Below, in pieces: positions 1 to 10,526 of a stretch of 64,000 bases of DNA. Positions within the stretch are counted from its first letter, which is position 1. Each line of letters begins with the position of its first letter. Under the pieces are notes generated by a model. The model had not been told where the DNA came from and made no database searches. It saw only the letters and a list, made by a program, of their open reading frames with translations. Origin of the DNA: Cyanodermella asteris (Eukaryota; Ascomycota; Lecanoromycetes; Ostropales; Stictidaceae); NCBI GenBank assembly GCA_900618795.1, contig UYJD01000015.1, forward strand, positions 751,034 through 815,033, written 5' to 3'. The translations under genes were made by a program, and so were the position numbers.

Positions 1-4
1 TCTT

Positions 5-3000
5 TTGGCGATGTCGGATCTTTTCAACCGGGTACTCATGGGACGAACTTCGTCTCTTCACATTAGTTCTCAAAAGCAGCCAGGTGAGAACACCAAGCCT
101 GCTGAGACGGAGATCGCCCGGATAATGTTCGAGAAGAATCTTATCTCGGTTCTCACGTCATCACTATCGGAAATTGATTTGAGCGTCCCCTTTGCGAAGA
201 GAGCCGTCAAATACATCCTCCGTCCGCTGAAAGTTCTCACCCATACCGCGGTTGCGTTCAGTCAGAACTCCGATCTGAGCAGCACACCAGGCCAGATGAC
301 CGATGATGATGAAATCTCCACTGCTACGTCGATTTCTGACGTTTCAGATGAGCGAGAAGAAACCCCAGATCTCTTTCGTCATTCTGCATTGGGCATGCTC
401 GAGTCTGGCCATGGTCATGATGATGATGACACTGACTCGGAATCTGCTGATGAAGACGTCGAAATGTACGATGAAGGAGACTATGACGATGGTATGGACT
501 TCGAAGAGGACATCGACCAAGTCGACGATGATGAAGCCATCAGTGATCCAGATGATGAAGATATGGGCAGCGAAGGCGGCATGGAGAACAGGCCGGGTGA
601 TATGCCTCTGAACATGGAGGTTGTCATTGAGGGCGATGATGGACTTTCTGCAGATGACGAAGATGACGACAGCGATGAGGATGACGATGACGAAGGACAT
701 GATGACGATGATGACATCGAGATACTCGAAGAGCTGGACAGTCAAGACGAAGACCACTCCGGAGACGACAATGAAGACGATTGGGAGGACGAAATCGACG
801 AGACTGCTGACTCAATCGAGAGCGGCCACCAAGACGACATCGACGAAATGGGCGCCGAAGCCATCGTTGAAGAGTTTGCGGATCAGCTGACTCGAGCGAG
901 CGCCTTCGGTGGACCTGAAGGCCAACCTGTCACTGCGGGCGGCGGCTTCCGGGCTCTCGAAGAAGACATAGCGAATGGCACATACATGAGCGACCTTCGA
1001 TTAATCCGTGACGAGCAAGAAGAAGATGACGAGAACTACGGTGATGACGACGAAGAGGAAGAAGAAGAAGAAGAAGAAGAAGATCCAGATGAGGATGATG
1101 GCGAGGGCGACTACATGTATGAGATGCACGGCGATGATGAGGATGAGCCATTCGACATGATGGACGAGACCTTTGGCTTTCTTGGCGGGACCCGACACAG
1201 TTCTCATTTCCTGCATCCTCGATTCGGACGCTCCGACATGCTTGTTACTCCTGATGGCCATGGCAGCATGTTCCGAACGATACGAACTCATAACCGAGGT
1301 GCTCCTAACCGACATGGAGCTGACGATGGTGTGAACCCGCTACTTCAACGCAATGTCGACCAGGATGCTTTGCCGCATCACCGATCCACACGCCCTCGGC
1401 ATCTTGAGTTGCTGGCCGGCGACGGAGGCTTGGACTTTCTGCGACTGATGCGAGGTGGTGCTGATGCCGGCCCGGGTTCGATGTTACACGACATGTTTAA
1501 CGCACTGAACCCACGAGCTCCGATGGGCAGTGCTGTGTGGACAACTGTTCGTCCGGAAGAGCTTGATATGATTTTCGGTTCGCAACGTGCTCGACACGAG
1601 TTGAACCCACGAGAACAGCGTCACAACCAGGACGACATCTCTCAGCCGCCCCCTTTCACTCCGATCTCGACTGTCGCACGCTGGCAAGAAGCATCTCGAC
1701 TACTGTTCGGTACCGCTTATGTGGACAAAGTCAACAAGGTCATTAACTCGATTTTGAAACTGCTCGTACCTCGGGCCTTGGAAGAACAGCGGCGATTGCG
1801 AGAGGAAGAGGAGCGTATTGCCGAAGAACGACGCTTAGAGGAGGAGCAGAGAAGAGTGAGAGAAGAACAAAGACTTGCAAAGGAGGAGGAGGAAAGACGA
1901 GAAAGAGAGCGCGAAGAGCAAAAGCAACGCGAGGAAGAAGAGGCTACCAGGCAAGCCGCCGAGAGCGTGGCCAGCGCGGAGGTGCAAGCAAGCGAGGCCA
2001 TGGAGGGCGTCGAGACAGACGAAGCTGGAGCAGCCGAGAACACAGTCGCGGACGGTGACTCGGGACCTTCGCAAGAGCAGCCTCGGGTAATGACTAGCAT
2101 TCGTGGCCGTCAGGTCGACATCACGGATCTTGGAATCGATCAAGATTATCTTGATGCTCTGCCAGAAGACCTAAGAGAAGAAGTCCTTATGGGTGCTGTG
2201 GCCGAAAGACGCTCGCAACCTCAGAATACCACTGCAACCGCCGAGGCCCCCAGCAACGTTGATCCCGCATTCTTGGATGCCTTGCCGGAATATCTTCGAC
2301 AAGAGATTATCCAACAAGAGGAGCAGCAACGTCGACGTCGGGAGAGACAGGAGCAACGCCGCCGCGAGCAGCAGGCTACAGGAGCTCCAGCCGCCGAGGA
2401 TATGGACACTGGCAGTTTTCTTGCTTCCCTCGACCCAACTTTAAGACGACAGGTGCTCATGGAACAAATGCTTAGCACGGAGGATGTTGATCGACTGCCC
2501 GAGGAACTGCAGCAAGAGGCGCGGCAAGCTTTGCAAGAGGCAGAGGCACGACATCGTGATCTTGGAAGGCGTTTCGGCATACCAGACGTTTTGAGCCGGC
2601 CTGGAGAGCCATACAACCGAGACGATCCCGCGCGACGCAGCCAACGAAGGCAGATCGTACAGATGCTGGACAAAGCAGGCATTGCGACTGTCTTGCGGCT
2701 ACTGTTCATTCCACAACAAGGCAGCCTCAAGGAATCACTTACTTCAATCCTGCAAAACCTTGCTCAGAACAGACAGAGTCGGGGAGAGCTGATCGGCTTA
2801 TTGCTCACAATTCTTCAAGATGGCAGTGCCGACGCAAATGCAGTCGAGCGTAGCTATGCTTCGCTGACTTCGCGCGCCAGACTTCTTCCCGGTCAACAGC
2901 AAACCCCCCGTTCGTTGAAGCGATCCACTACCGGCAATCTCTCTGCATCTTTGAGTCCTGACATGACGCCCCTGATGGTTATTCAGCAATGCCTCTCGGC

Positions 3001-5380
3001 TCTTGTGGGACTTGTCCATCATAATGGCCACGCTTCGACGTTCTTTCTGAATCCCCACGAAACTACAGGCACTTCGAAGAACAAAGGCAAGCAGAAAGGG
3101 AAAGGTAAAGACAGCCAGGCTCAGAAATACGCTCTGAACGCCCTGCTCAGCTTGCTCGATCGGAAGATGATTATGGAAAATCAAGCTTGCATGGAACAGC
3201 TTTCCACACTACTCATTCGAGTCACACAGCCATTGAATCTTCTGAGGCGCCAGGAACGAGCTGATGCTCAGAAGGACTCGCGCGAGCAGCTAGAGGTGGC
3301 AGCTCAACCATCGACACGCCATGATGCTGGCTCCAACATTCAAGACGCAGAGAGCCAACTACGCGCTACGGTCGATCAACAAGCCGAAGGTTCCAACGCT
3401 GAAGTTGGACAGCCATCTCAAAAGAAAGATGACAAGAAAGAGGATGCACCCAAGAAACCCAAGACGCCATCCCCACCTGTTGTCCCGGAGCAAAACCTGC
3501 AGTTGGTGATCAATATCCTGACCGCCAAAGAATGTAACAGCAAAACATTTAGGGATACGATTGCGACCATTACCAACTTGTCAGCAATCCCAGATGCAAA
3601 GGAAACCTTCGGCAGAGAGCTTGTCAAGCGTGTGCAGATTTTGGCAGATGTCATTGCAGGAGATCTCTCGGAGCTACTGAGCCAATTGTCAGCCGAGACT
3701 GGATCCACCGTACAGTCTGCCGCTCTGTCAAAATTCACGCCTTCTTCTTCTAACCAGAGCAAGCTTCTTCGGGTTCTCATGGCACTTGACTATTTGTTCG
3801 CTGCCAAGTCGACTGATCGCCCGGAGCAAGGAAGTGCGGGTCAAAGCACGGAATCTTCCCAGGCGAAGAACACTTTCCTGACCTCTTTGTATGAAAGTCC
3901 GACTTTCAGCCCTGCATGGAGCAGACTTGGCGAATGTCTCACGGCCATTCAAGACAAAGACAACATGATGAATGTTGCCACTATTTTGTGTCCTTTGATT
4001 GAGGCTCTTATGGTCGTTTGTAAAGGTATGACTTCAAAAGAAAAAGGAATATCTCTCTCAAGAAGCCACCAATTCTCGGTCTCGAGCCCGGAGCCGGAAT
4101 CGTCCCTGGACACCATGTTTTTCCGTTTCACCGAGGACCACCGAAAAATCTTGAACGAGCTGGTGCGCAACAACCCACGCTTGATGAGTGGAACATTCTC
4201 GCTGCTGGTCAAGAACCCTAAAGTTCTCGAATTCGACAACAAACGTAATTACTTCAACAGGCGCATGCATACACGCGATGAGCATCGACGCAGCCACGCC
4301 CCACTTTCCTTCACTGTGCGTCGCGAGCAGATCTTTGTTGACTCATACCAAAAGCTCTTCTTCAAGAAGCCCGAGGAAGTCAAGTATGGCAAACTGAACG
4401 TCAAGTTCGGAGGCGAAGACGGCGTTGACGCGGGTGGTGTCACGAGAGAATGGTTCCAAGCCCTTACTCGCCAATTCTTTAACCCTGATTACGCACTATT
4501 TGTGGCGGTTGCTGCTGATCGCACCACATTCCATCCAAGCAAGCTAAGCTGGGTCAATACTGAACACTTGCATTACTTTAAGTTCATCGGAAGAATCATT
4601 GGAAAGGCACTGTACGAAAATCGGCCCCTTGACTGCCACTTCAGCCGTGCTGTGTACAAGCGAATCCTTGGCAGGCAGGTGTCCATCAAGGACATGGAGA
4701 GTCTCGATCTTGAGCATTACAGGTCTCTGGTCTGGACCCTTGAAAACGACATCACCGATGTGCTCACCGAAACCTTTTCGGTCGAGCATGAGGCCTTCGG
4801 CGAAACACAAACCGTTGATCTAATTCCGGACGGTCGCAACATTGCAGTGACAGACGAGAACAAGCATGAATGGGTTCAGAAGCTGGTTGAGTACAAGTTG
4901 ACAGGGTCGGTTAGTGACCAACTCGAAGCTTTCTTACAGGGCTTCCACGAAATCGTTCCCGCCTCGCTTGTCTCTATTTTCAATGAGCAAGAACTTGAAC
5001 TTCTCATCAGTGGCCTACCAGAAATCGACATTGAAGACTGGAAAGCGAACACGGAGTATCAGAACTACAGCTCTACTTCAGCTCAGATCCAGTGGTTTTG
5101 GCGAGCTGTGCGGTCCTTTGACAAGGAAGAGCGTGCCAAACTGCTGCAATTTGTCACTGGTACGAGCAAGGTCCCGTTGAATGGCTTCAAGGAGCTCGAG
5201 GGCATGAATGGGTTCTCCAAATTCAACGTTCACCGCGATTATGGAGACAAGGACAGGCTTCCCAGCAGCCATACGTGCTTCAACCAACTCGATCTTCCAG
5301 AATATGATGACTACGAGACGTTGAGGAGTAGGCTGTATACGGCTATGACTGCGGGCGGAGAATACTTTGGGTTTGCATGA
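5..5380 (+). CDS. TOM1: HECT-type E3 ubiquitin ligase, Tom1/HUWE1 family (3' part, 5' end outside window)
   Basis: Seen: the frame is open from the window edge to a TGA at 5378-5380 (about 1790 residues). A very acidic Asp/Glu region spans roughly residues 100-390. It is followed by a charged Glu/Arg coiled-coil-like stretch (about 590-650) and repeats of the type LDALPEDLREEVL and LDALPEYLRQEII (about 720-770), which match the DUF4414/ubiquitin-binding region of Tom1 and HUWE1. The last 350 residues are a full HECT domain, with the catalytic cysteine in SSHTCFNQL at residue 1758 (codon 5276-5278) and the expected aromatic end GEYFGFA. Known of the family: these nuclear/cytoplasmic ligases act on excess histones and ribosomal proteins and in mRNA export. 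Fungal Tom1 is usually over 3200 residues with DUF908/DUF913 at the N-terminus, so close to half the protein lies to the left. No start codon can be assigned here. No intron is needed in this part. Confidence 0.95.
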   Translation: MAMSDLFNRVLMGRTSSLHISSQKQPGENTKPAETEIARIMFEKNLISVLTSSLSEIDLSVPFAKRAVKYILRPLKVLTHTAVAFSQNSDLSSTPGQMTDDDEISTATSISDVSDEREETPDLFRHSALGMLESGHGHDDDDTDSESADEDVEMYDEGDYDDGMDFEEDIDQVDDDEAISDPDDEDMGSEGGMENRPGDMPLNMEVVIEGDDGLSADDEDDDSDEDDDDEGHDDDDDIEILEELDSQDEDHSGDDNEDDWEDEIDETADSIESGHQDDIDEMGAEAIVEEFADQLTRASAFGGPEGQPVTAGGGFRALEEDIANGTYMSDLRLIRDEQEEDDENYGDDDEEEEEEEEEEDPDEDDGEGDYMYEMHGDDEDEPFDMMDETFGFLGGTRHSSHFLHPRFGRSDMLVTPDGHGSMFRTIRTHNRGAPNRHGADDGVNPLLQRNVDQDALPHHRSTRPRHLELLAGDGGLDFLRLMRGGADAGPGSMLHDMFNALNPRAPMGSAVWTTVRPEELDMIFGSQRARHELNPREQRHNQDDISQPPPFTPISTVARWQEASRLLFGTAYVDKVNKVINSILKLLVPRALEEQRRLREEEERIAEERRLEEEQRRVREEQRLAKEEEERREREREEQKQREEEEATRQAAESVASAEVQASEAMEGVETDEAGAAENTVADGDSGPSQEQPRVMTSIRGRQVDITDLGIDQDYLDALPEDLREEVLMGAVAERRSQPQNTTATAEAPSNVDPAFLDALPEYLRQEIIQQEEQQRRRRERQEQRRREQQATGAPAAEDMDTGSFLASLDPTLRRQVLMEQMLSTEDVDRLPEELQQEARQALQEAEARHRDLGRRFGIPDVLSRPGEPYNRDDPARRSQRRQIVQMLDKAGIATVLRLLFIPQQGSLKESLTSILQNLAQNRQSRGELIGLLLTILQDGSADANAVERSYASLTSRARLLPGQQQTPRSLKRSTTGNLSASLSPDMTPLMVIQQCLSALVGLVHHNGHASTFFLNPHETTGTSKNKGKQKGKGKDSQAQKYALNALLSLLDRKMIMENQACMEQLSTLLIRVTQPLNLLRRQERADAQKDSREQLEVAAQPSTRHDAGSNIQDAESQLRATVDQQAEGSNAEVGQPSQKKDDKKEDAPKKPKTPSPPVVPEQNLQLVINILTAKECNSKTFRDTIATITNLSAIPDAKETFGRELVKRVQILADVIAGDLSELLSQLSAETGSTVQSAALSKFTPSSSNQSKLLRVLMALDYLFAAKSTDRPEQGSAGQSTESSQAKNTFLTSLYESPTFSPAWSRLGECLTAIQDKDNMMNVATILCPLIEALMVVCKGMTSKEKGISLSRSHQFSVSSPEPESSLDTMFFRFTEDHRKILNELVRNNPRLMSGTFSLLVKNPKVLEFDNKRNYFNRRMHTRDEHRRSHAPLSFTVRREQIFVDSYQKLFFKKPEEVKYGKLNVKFGGEDGVDAGGVTREWFQALTRQFFNPDYALFVAVAADRTTFHPSKLSWVNTEHLHYFKFIGRIIGKALYENRPLDCHFSRAVYKRILGRQVSIKDMESLDLEHYRSLVWTLENDITDVLTETFSVEHEAFGETQTVDLIPDGRNIAVTDENKHEWVQKLVEYKLTGSVSDQLEAFLQGFHEIVPASLVSIFNEQELELLISGLPEIDIEDWKANTEYQNYSSTSAQIQWFWRAVRSFDKEERAKLLQFVTGTSKVPLNGFKELEGMNGFSKFNVHRDYGDKDRLPSSHTCFNQLDLPEYDDYETLRSRLYTAMTAGGEYFGFA

Positions 5381-6270
5381 TTACCTTGTTATCCCTGACG
5401 TCGGACGGTAGATGGATGGGTACGTGGAGGGGGAGTTGAAACACGCCCAGCTTTTGTCGGCTTTCGGGAGCGCAGGAAGGGACACGCTCTGGAGCTGGAT
5501 GGTGACCATTCTTTGCACAAAATTAACTAGACTTTGGGTGTATGCTTGAGGAAATGATGATTTACGCAGGCCATGTCGTGCAGGACATGGACCTCAAATC
5601 ACTTCGATAGCTTCCAAATGTACATCTCTTTAAAAGCTGCTTGCAGGTGAAACTCTACCAGGGTCTTTGTCAACAACCGCGATAGCGGACCGCTACACGA
5701 AGATGAGTGAGTGGCAAGACTGATGAGGCCGAATTGTATGATATAGTATCGTCGGGAGCCAAACAAGGTATTTGGTAAACATCTTAGCTTTGGGTTAGTA
5801 CAGTATAGATAAGTAGACATGCTTAAAAGGCTTGGCTATCACGCGGGTGACAAAAAAAGTGGGCCACATCTTTGTGAGATTGTCGCCCCGGGTGAGATAG
5901 TGGACTCCATGGAGAAGATTCACCGATGCTCAGGTGGCATCTCTAGTTGGCTTAGGCGACCAACGGCTGCGCAATTTTTCTCAGGGTGGCTTTTTTTTGG
6001 TTACTCGTGGCTATCAACATCATTTGTGTCCCGGATTACGTAAGCTTGGCATCAGTCGACTGGTACTTGAGATCACCTACCAGCAGTCCATCAAGAGGAC
6101 CGCGGTCGCATTTAAGACGCGAAGAGATAGCCACTTTCCACAAAACTCAACCCCTTTGCCAGCTCTTCTCGTGCGCTTCAGATCTCGGGGCGTGCGAAGA
6201 GATTATATCAGCGAGCATGGACATCGATCGCAGCTTCGAACTCATCAGTTCGACCATTTAAAGCAGAGGC
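5381..6270. other. Intergenic: TOM1 3' region and VPS39 promoter
   Basis: 890 bases between two genes on the same strand. It should hold the TOM1 3' untranslated region and the VPS39 promoter. A T8 run lies near 5991. Short reading frames here (for example 5819-6043) show no family signature and I do not call them. Confidence 0.6.
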
Positions 6271-9200
6271 ATGCTCTCTGCCTTCACGGCCCAGCCTTTG
6301 CTGGAGCTGAAGCAACGAGACAAATTCAAGATCGAGTCTCTTCTCCTCCATGGTAACCGTTTGCTCGTTGGTCTCAGCAATGGTGTACTTCGCATCTACC
6401 AGGTTGATCAGAGCGGACCGCGAGACGACGGCCCAAGTGGATCCAGACCATCAACGGCAACAAAACTTGTCGGCCTGCTTCGAGAAAGGGAAAGTTTCTC
6501 CCGTTACAAGATAGAGCAACTGGCGATCATCAAAGAGGCCAATATTCTCGTTTCGCTGTCCAACAGTCTCATCTCGATACACGATCTGGCCACCCATGAA
6601 CTTCAAGAAACACTCGCCAAGACGAAAGGCGCCACGTCGTTCGCTGTGACATCCAATGTCGTCCGCGACCCGACCACGGATATACCAGAGATTGTTTCAC
6701 AGCTAGCTGTAGCTATAAAGCGCAGGGTGGTGATATGGACTTGGCGCGACAGCTCACTCTCAGAAGACGTGCAGGAAATCAGCCTTTCGTCCACTGTTCG
6801 AACCTTGACCTGGGTAGACGGAATTCGATTTGTTGCCGGATTAGCCTCCAACTACGTTCTCGTCGATGTCAGCACTGGAACAAGCAAAGACGTCATTGGA
6901 CCCGGTGCCATCGGCGGTGGCGTTGGTCAGGATGCTGGGCGATTTAGCGGGGTCGGTGTGAGCAGCCTCATGGGAGGCATGGGCCCAATGCCTTTGGCCA
7001 CACGCCTGAGTGAAGGCCTAGTTCTCCTTGCTAAAGACATCAACACGCATTTCATCGATACAGAGGGTCAGTCTATCGGAAGGCGACAAATACCTTGGCC
7101 TCAAGCACCTGACGTTGTCGGCTACTCCTATCCGTATCTTCTTGCTCTCCAGACCAATAAAGGGACGCTCGAAATTCGGAATCCAGAAACGCTTAGCGCT
7201 TTTCAAACGATATCTCTACAAGGCGCGAAGACGCTTCATGTACCCAACCCGGGTGTGAGCCTTGCCCATGCTGGTAAAGGCTTTCTGGTCGCAAGCGAAA
7301 GGAATGTCTGGCGAATGGATGCCTTAGGCTACGATGCGCAGATAGACTCACTAGCCGAGCTGGAAAAGTATGATGAGGCAATCAGTCTGCTCAACATGCT
7401 GGAAGACGCGCTGTTGACTGACAAGGAGGGCCGGTTGCGTGAGATTAAAATCCGGAAAGCTGAGGATCTGTTCCAGCAGAAGAAATTCCGACCTGCGTTT
7501 GACATATTTCTGGACGTTCACGCACCTCCGGAAAGGGTGATTGGCCTCTTTCCAAACATTATATCAGGACACATGGCCGAGCATATGAAGACGACGGATG
7601 ACAACGTGTCCGTGGGCGGAACCTCAAATGATGGTCACGAGACTGCGAAACAGGTTCCTGAGAACAACGACACATCGAGCTTGGCAGGCTCGCTGCGAAG
7701 GGCGCAGGTATCTTCCACGACAGATGAAGCGGCCTCTGTCATCACCAAAGCTGAGACTGCCAGCTTGAAAGGCTCTGCAAGGAGAGGGAAAACGTCTGCT
7801 ACTTCTGGCGATGTGCCGGTGCTTGTGGGCAAGGATCTCAAGAACGCTTCCATGGAGCTCAATAGCTTCTTGGTAGACACGAGAACACGAATTCAACGCA
7901 TGGTCGACTACGAAACAGGGGATTTCAGAGACGCACAGGACAAGGTAGTTGCGAACAACATTTCCCTCATGTGTGAGCTCGACCCCACTTTCGATCCAGC
8001 CACGCATGACGACGAACATGCCATGAAAAGGATCAAGGACATTGCAAGACTCGTGGACAGCACGCTGTTCCGCTCCTACATGTCCCAACAATCGACGCTA
8101 GCTGGGAGCTTCTTCAGATTGCCGAATGCCATCGACGTCGAAGTTGCAGAGGAAAAGCTCATGGAAAACAGAAGGTATAACGACATTATCGAGTTTTTCT
8201 ACGGTAAAGGTCTTCATGCCAAAGCGCTTGGTGCTCTGGAAAAGTTCGCGAAAGGCGAATTCCAAGGTGACGACGTTCCCGAGCAATTGCGAGGCCCACA
8301 GCGTCTCATCACATACTTGCAAAACGTGCCTCCTGAGAACATTGATCTTATTCTTAAACACATTGCGTGGCCGATGCAGGAAACGCCAGACCTAGCAATG
8401 GAGGTGTTCATCGCAGATACGCGAAACGCCGAACACTTGCCTCGGCGAAAGGTTCTTGAATATCTGGCGGGCATTGGTCCCGAAATGGCCGCAACTTATC
8501 TCGAGCACATCATCACCGAGCTCAACGAACAGGATCCTGAACTTCACCAACGGCTGATTCAGCTGCATCTTGATTCGATCCAGCAGTCAGAAGAAACCCA
8601 AAGGGCAACGCGCCTGGTTCACTTGACCAAATTCCTGAAGACGTCTCGCAGGTATGAGCCTTGGCGCATCATCCGCATGTTGTCCAAAGACGAAGCACAT
8701 TTGCGCGAGCAGCGCGCGATCGTGTTTGGTCGTATGCAGGAACACAAACAAGCGCTGGAGATCTATGTCTTTGAGATGCAGGACCCCGAAAAAGCTGAGG
8801 ATTACTGCAATCAAGTTTGGCTTGAACAGCATCAGGGTACAGAAGCAGTTGCTGGTCAATCGGCCGGAAGAGGGTCCAGCAAGACCACCGCGACGGCCGA
8901 TCCTGAAAATGATAAGAGCACCGTGTATCACTTGCTGCTGAGCTTGTATCTGCAGCCGCGCTCCGGTCGAAAGCAACAGCTCGGGCCCGCACTCGATCTG
9001 TTGGCGCGTCATGGCAGCAGACTACCCGCGAGCTCAACACTGACACTACTTCCCGAAAATCTGCCTGTGAAACGACTAGAAGACTACTTCCGAGGCCGTA
9101 TTCGGGCCGGCAATGCAGTTCACAACCAAGCGAGAGTCGTGGCGGGTTTGAGGAAAACAGTCGACGACAGCAGCGATGTGGACCTCAAGATAGTCGATCC

Positions 9201-9330
9201 AAGGGGGCGCAACAGGAGCGTCATCATACAAGAAGATCGAATCTGCGGTGTCTGTCACAAACGCTTTGGAGCGACAGCGATCAAGGTGATGCCGGATAAC
9301 GCCGTGGTCCATTATGGTTGTGCAAAGTGA
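6271..9330 (+). CDS. VPS39: Vacuolar sorting protein 39 / Vam6, HOPS complex subunit
   Basis: A single exon encodes 1019 residues, close to the family's usual length. Seen: an N-terminal CNH (citron homology) beta-propeller from about residue 15 to 300, starting with blades such as NRLLVGLSNGVLRIYQV. An alpha-solenoid follows with the Vps39_1 region, then a clathrin-heavy-chain-type repeat near residues 740-850. At the C-terminus is a Vps39_2 zinc-binding knuckle, ICGVCHKRFG with a closing HYGC just before the stop. Known role: Vps39/Vam6 is the Ypt7 (Rab7)-binding subunit of the HOPS tether on the vacuole and of the vCLAMP contact with mitochondria. The start at 6271 is the first ATG that gives the complete propeller. 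The 7620-7850 segment is Ser/Thr-rich and probably a disordered insert between solenoid parts. Confidence 0.93.
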   Translation: MLSAFTAQPLLELKQRDKFKIESLLLHGNRLLVGLSNGVLRIYQVDQSGPRDDGPSGSRPSTATKLVGLLRERESFSRYKIEQLAIIKEANILVSLSNSLISIHDLATHELQETLAKTKGATSFAVTSNVVRDPTTDIPEIVSQLAVAIKRRVVIWTWRDSSLSEDVQEISLSSTVRTLTWVDGIRFVAGLASNYVLVDVSTGTSKDVIGPGAIGGGVGQDAGRFSGVGVSSLMGGMGPMPLATRLSEGLVLLAKDINTHFIDTEGQSIGRRQIPWPQAPDVVGYSYPYLLALQTNKGTLEIRNPETLSAFQTISLQGAKTLHVPNPGVSLAHAGKGFLVASERNVWRMDALGYDAQIDSLAELEKYDEAISLLNMLEDALLTDKEGRLREIKIRKAEDLFQQKKFRPAFDIFLDVHAPPERVIGLFPNIISGHMAEHMKTTDDNVSVGGTSNDGHETAKQVPENNDTSSLAGSLRRAQVSSTTDEAASVITKAETASLKGSARRGKTSATSGDVPVLVGKDLKNASMELNSFLVDTRTRIQRMVDYETGDFRDAQDKVVANNISLMCELDPTFDPATHDDEHAMKRIKDIARLVDSTLFRSYMSQQSTLAGSFFRLPNAIDVEVAEEKLMENRRYNDIIEFFYGKGLHAKALGALEKFAKGEFQGDDVPEQLRGPQRLITYLQNVPPENIDLILKHIAWPMQETPDLAMEVFIADTRNAEHLPRRKVLEYLAGIGPEMAATYLEHIITELNEQDPELHQRLIQLHLDSIQQSEETQRATRLVHLTKFLKTSRRYEPWRIIRMLSKDEAHLREQRAIVFGRMQEHKQALEIYVFEMQDPEKAEDYCNQVWLEQHQGTEAVAGQSAGRGSSKTTATADPENDKSTVYHLLLSLYLQPRSGRKQQLGPALDLLARHGSRLPASSTLTLLPENLPVKRLEDYFRGRIRAGNAVHNQARVVAGLRKTVDDSSDVDLKIVDPRGRNRSVIIQEDRICGVCHKRFGATAIKVMPDNAVVHYGCAK

Positions 9331-9707
9331 AAAAGAGCACGAAGGAGAAGGACTGTTGCCTCGAGGGCCTGAGACTCCGAGATGAAACAATTGTCTTGAT
9401 TGTGACGCTTGCGGACCAATTCTTTGGCCGTCTCATGTAATGATGGTGTTCATCTTGAGCTGTAATTCGTGATTTAAAATACGGCAAAGGTGGCTGTTCT
9501 GCAAGTGAGCCGATCGTCAAACACCCGCATCGGAAGCCCTCAGCTCTTTTCGCGACGTCGCGTTCTGTTCCGTGGAGGACAGCGTAGAGCATCGTGAACC
9601 GGAAGCGTTTCTATGTTTGAGGGGTTTGCAAGGCCAAACGGTGGCTTCGACAAGGATCCGTGAGGCTCGAGTCCTGTGGCATCCTAGAGCCTCGGGGGAA
9701 ATGAATG
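9331..9707. other. Convergent 3' region between VPS39 and GON7
   Basis: 377 bases between tail-to-tail genes, expected to hold both 3' untranslated regions. I see no further gene. Confidence 0.6.
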
Positions 9708-9998
9708 TCAAATCTCGTCATCGACAACCTCTTCGCCATAATTCTCCTCTTCCTTCGTTTCATCGATAGAGGCGCCGTTTGTATTGGCAGTGGCTTTGTC
9801 CTCGTCCATTCTCTGCGTCAGAAGTTCATTGACTTGCCTTTGGAGTTGTTTCACAGAGGCGCGTAGAGCTCCCAGGTAGGCAACTTTTGCCTGGGTGTTC
9901 GTGGGATCGTTGGGGACGCCTGTAGTGTGCTCGAGAATCTGCGAAGAGTCCGGCGCCATGTAAGCGGCGCGCACGCTGTTTGCAGTGGTATCGGCCAT
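9708..9998 (-). CDS. GON7: EKC/KEOPS complex subunit Gon7
   Basis: A 96-residue single-exon protein with its ATG at 9998-9996. Seen: a variable N-terminus, then the helical signature AYLGALRASVKQLQRQVNELL and the following TQRMDEDKA, then an acidic tail with ENYGEEVVDDE. Fungal Gon7 proteins share this layout (YLsaLRasvkqlQ...vN.fLT..MeeDKA, ending in an acidic YGEEvv). I recognise it from that pattern rather than from an alignment. Known role: Gon7 is the small, partly disordered subunit that binds Pcc1 in KEOPS, the complex that makes the t6A37 modification of ANN-decoding tRNAs and influences telomeres and transcription. It shares a divergent promoter of about 530 bp with the HbrB gene on the other strand. 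Confidence 0.8.
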   Translation of the reverse strand: MADTTANSVRAAYMAPDSSQILEHTTGVPNDPTNTQAKVAYLGALRASVKQLQRQVNELLTQRMDEDKATANTNGASIDETKEEENYGEEVVDDEI

Positions 9999-10526
9999 TG
10001 CAGCATCTGGATATCAGCATTTCGCCGAAAGCATCACGAGGGGCGGCGGGACGAAAATGGTGCTCGCGGCTGTCGGTGGAAACTCCGACGGCTGCAGCCA
10101 ATGGCGGGACTCGGCTCCGGACGGCCTGCAACGACACATCTGACATCTGAGCCTGCTTGCATGAAACATCCCTACTCGTACGCTCCAGCAGTACGACTCG
10201 ATGCATACTATCATTAGCAGCCCAGCCTGCGTCTTCTCCTTCTTCTTCTTTCCTCCTCGCATGTAGCGCTCGGTCACCGCATGCGGCATTCCACGCCTTT
10301 GCTATCTCGTTCGAGTCCCGCAGCTCCCAATCCCAGCTCAGGCCACTGACCACGAGGCTACTATAATGGCTGCTGGACGTCTTCACGTCCGGGACCTTGC
10401 CACCAGCTCAATTGCCCGTCGTTGCACAAGATAGTTGCAGTGGCCAGCTGCCTTGTCCGTGCCGTGTGCCCGTCTTGTCACACAATAAGCCATCCATACC
10501 CCAGATTCAACACTAACCGCTTCATC
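9999..10526. promoter_or_regulatory. Divergent promoter region between GON7 and the HbrB gene
   Basis: 528 bases between two head-to-head start codons. Pyrimidine-rich tracts occur near 10230-10258 on the + strand. No clear TATA box is visible, as is common for housekeeping genes. Confidence 0.45.

Noticed and set aside
344-2143. Several antisense frames opposite TOM1
   Set aside because: Their Val/Ile-, Ser- or His/Arg-rich products mirror the GAT/GAC/GAA codons of the acidic and coiled-coil regions.
10300-10330. GTTCGAGTCC, similar to a tRNA B box
   Set aside because: The flanking bases do not form a T stem or an acceptor stem, and no D arm is present at the right distance.
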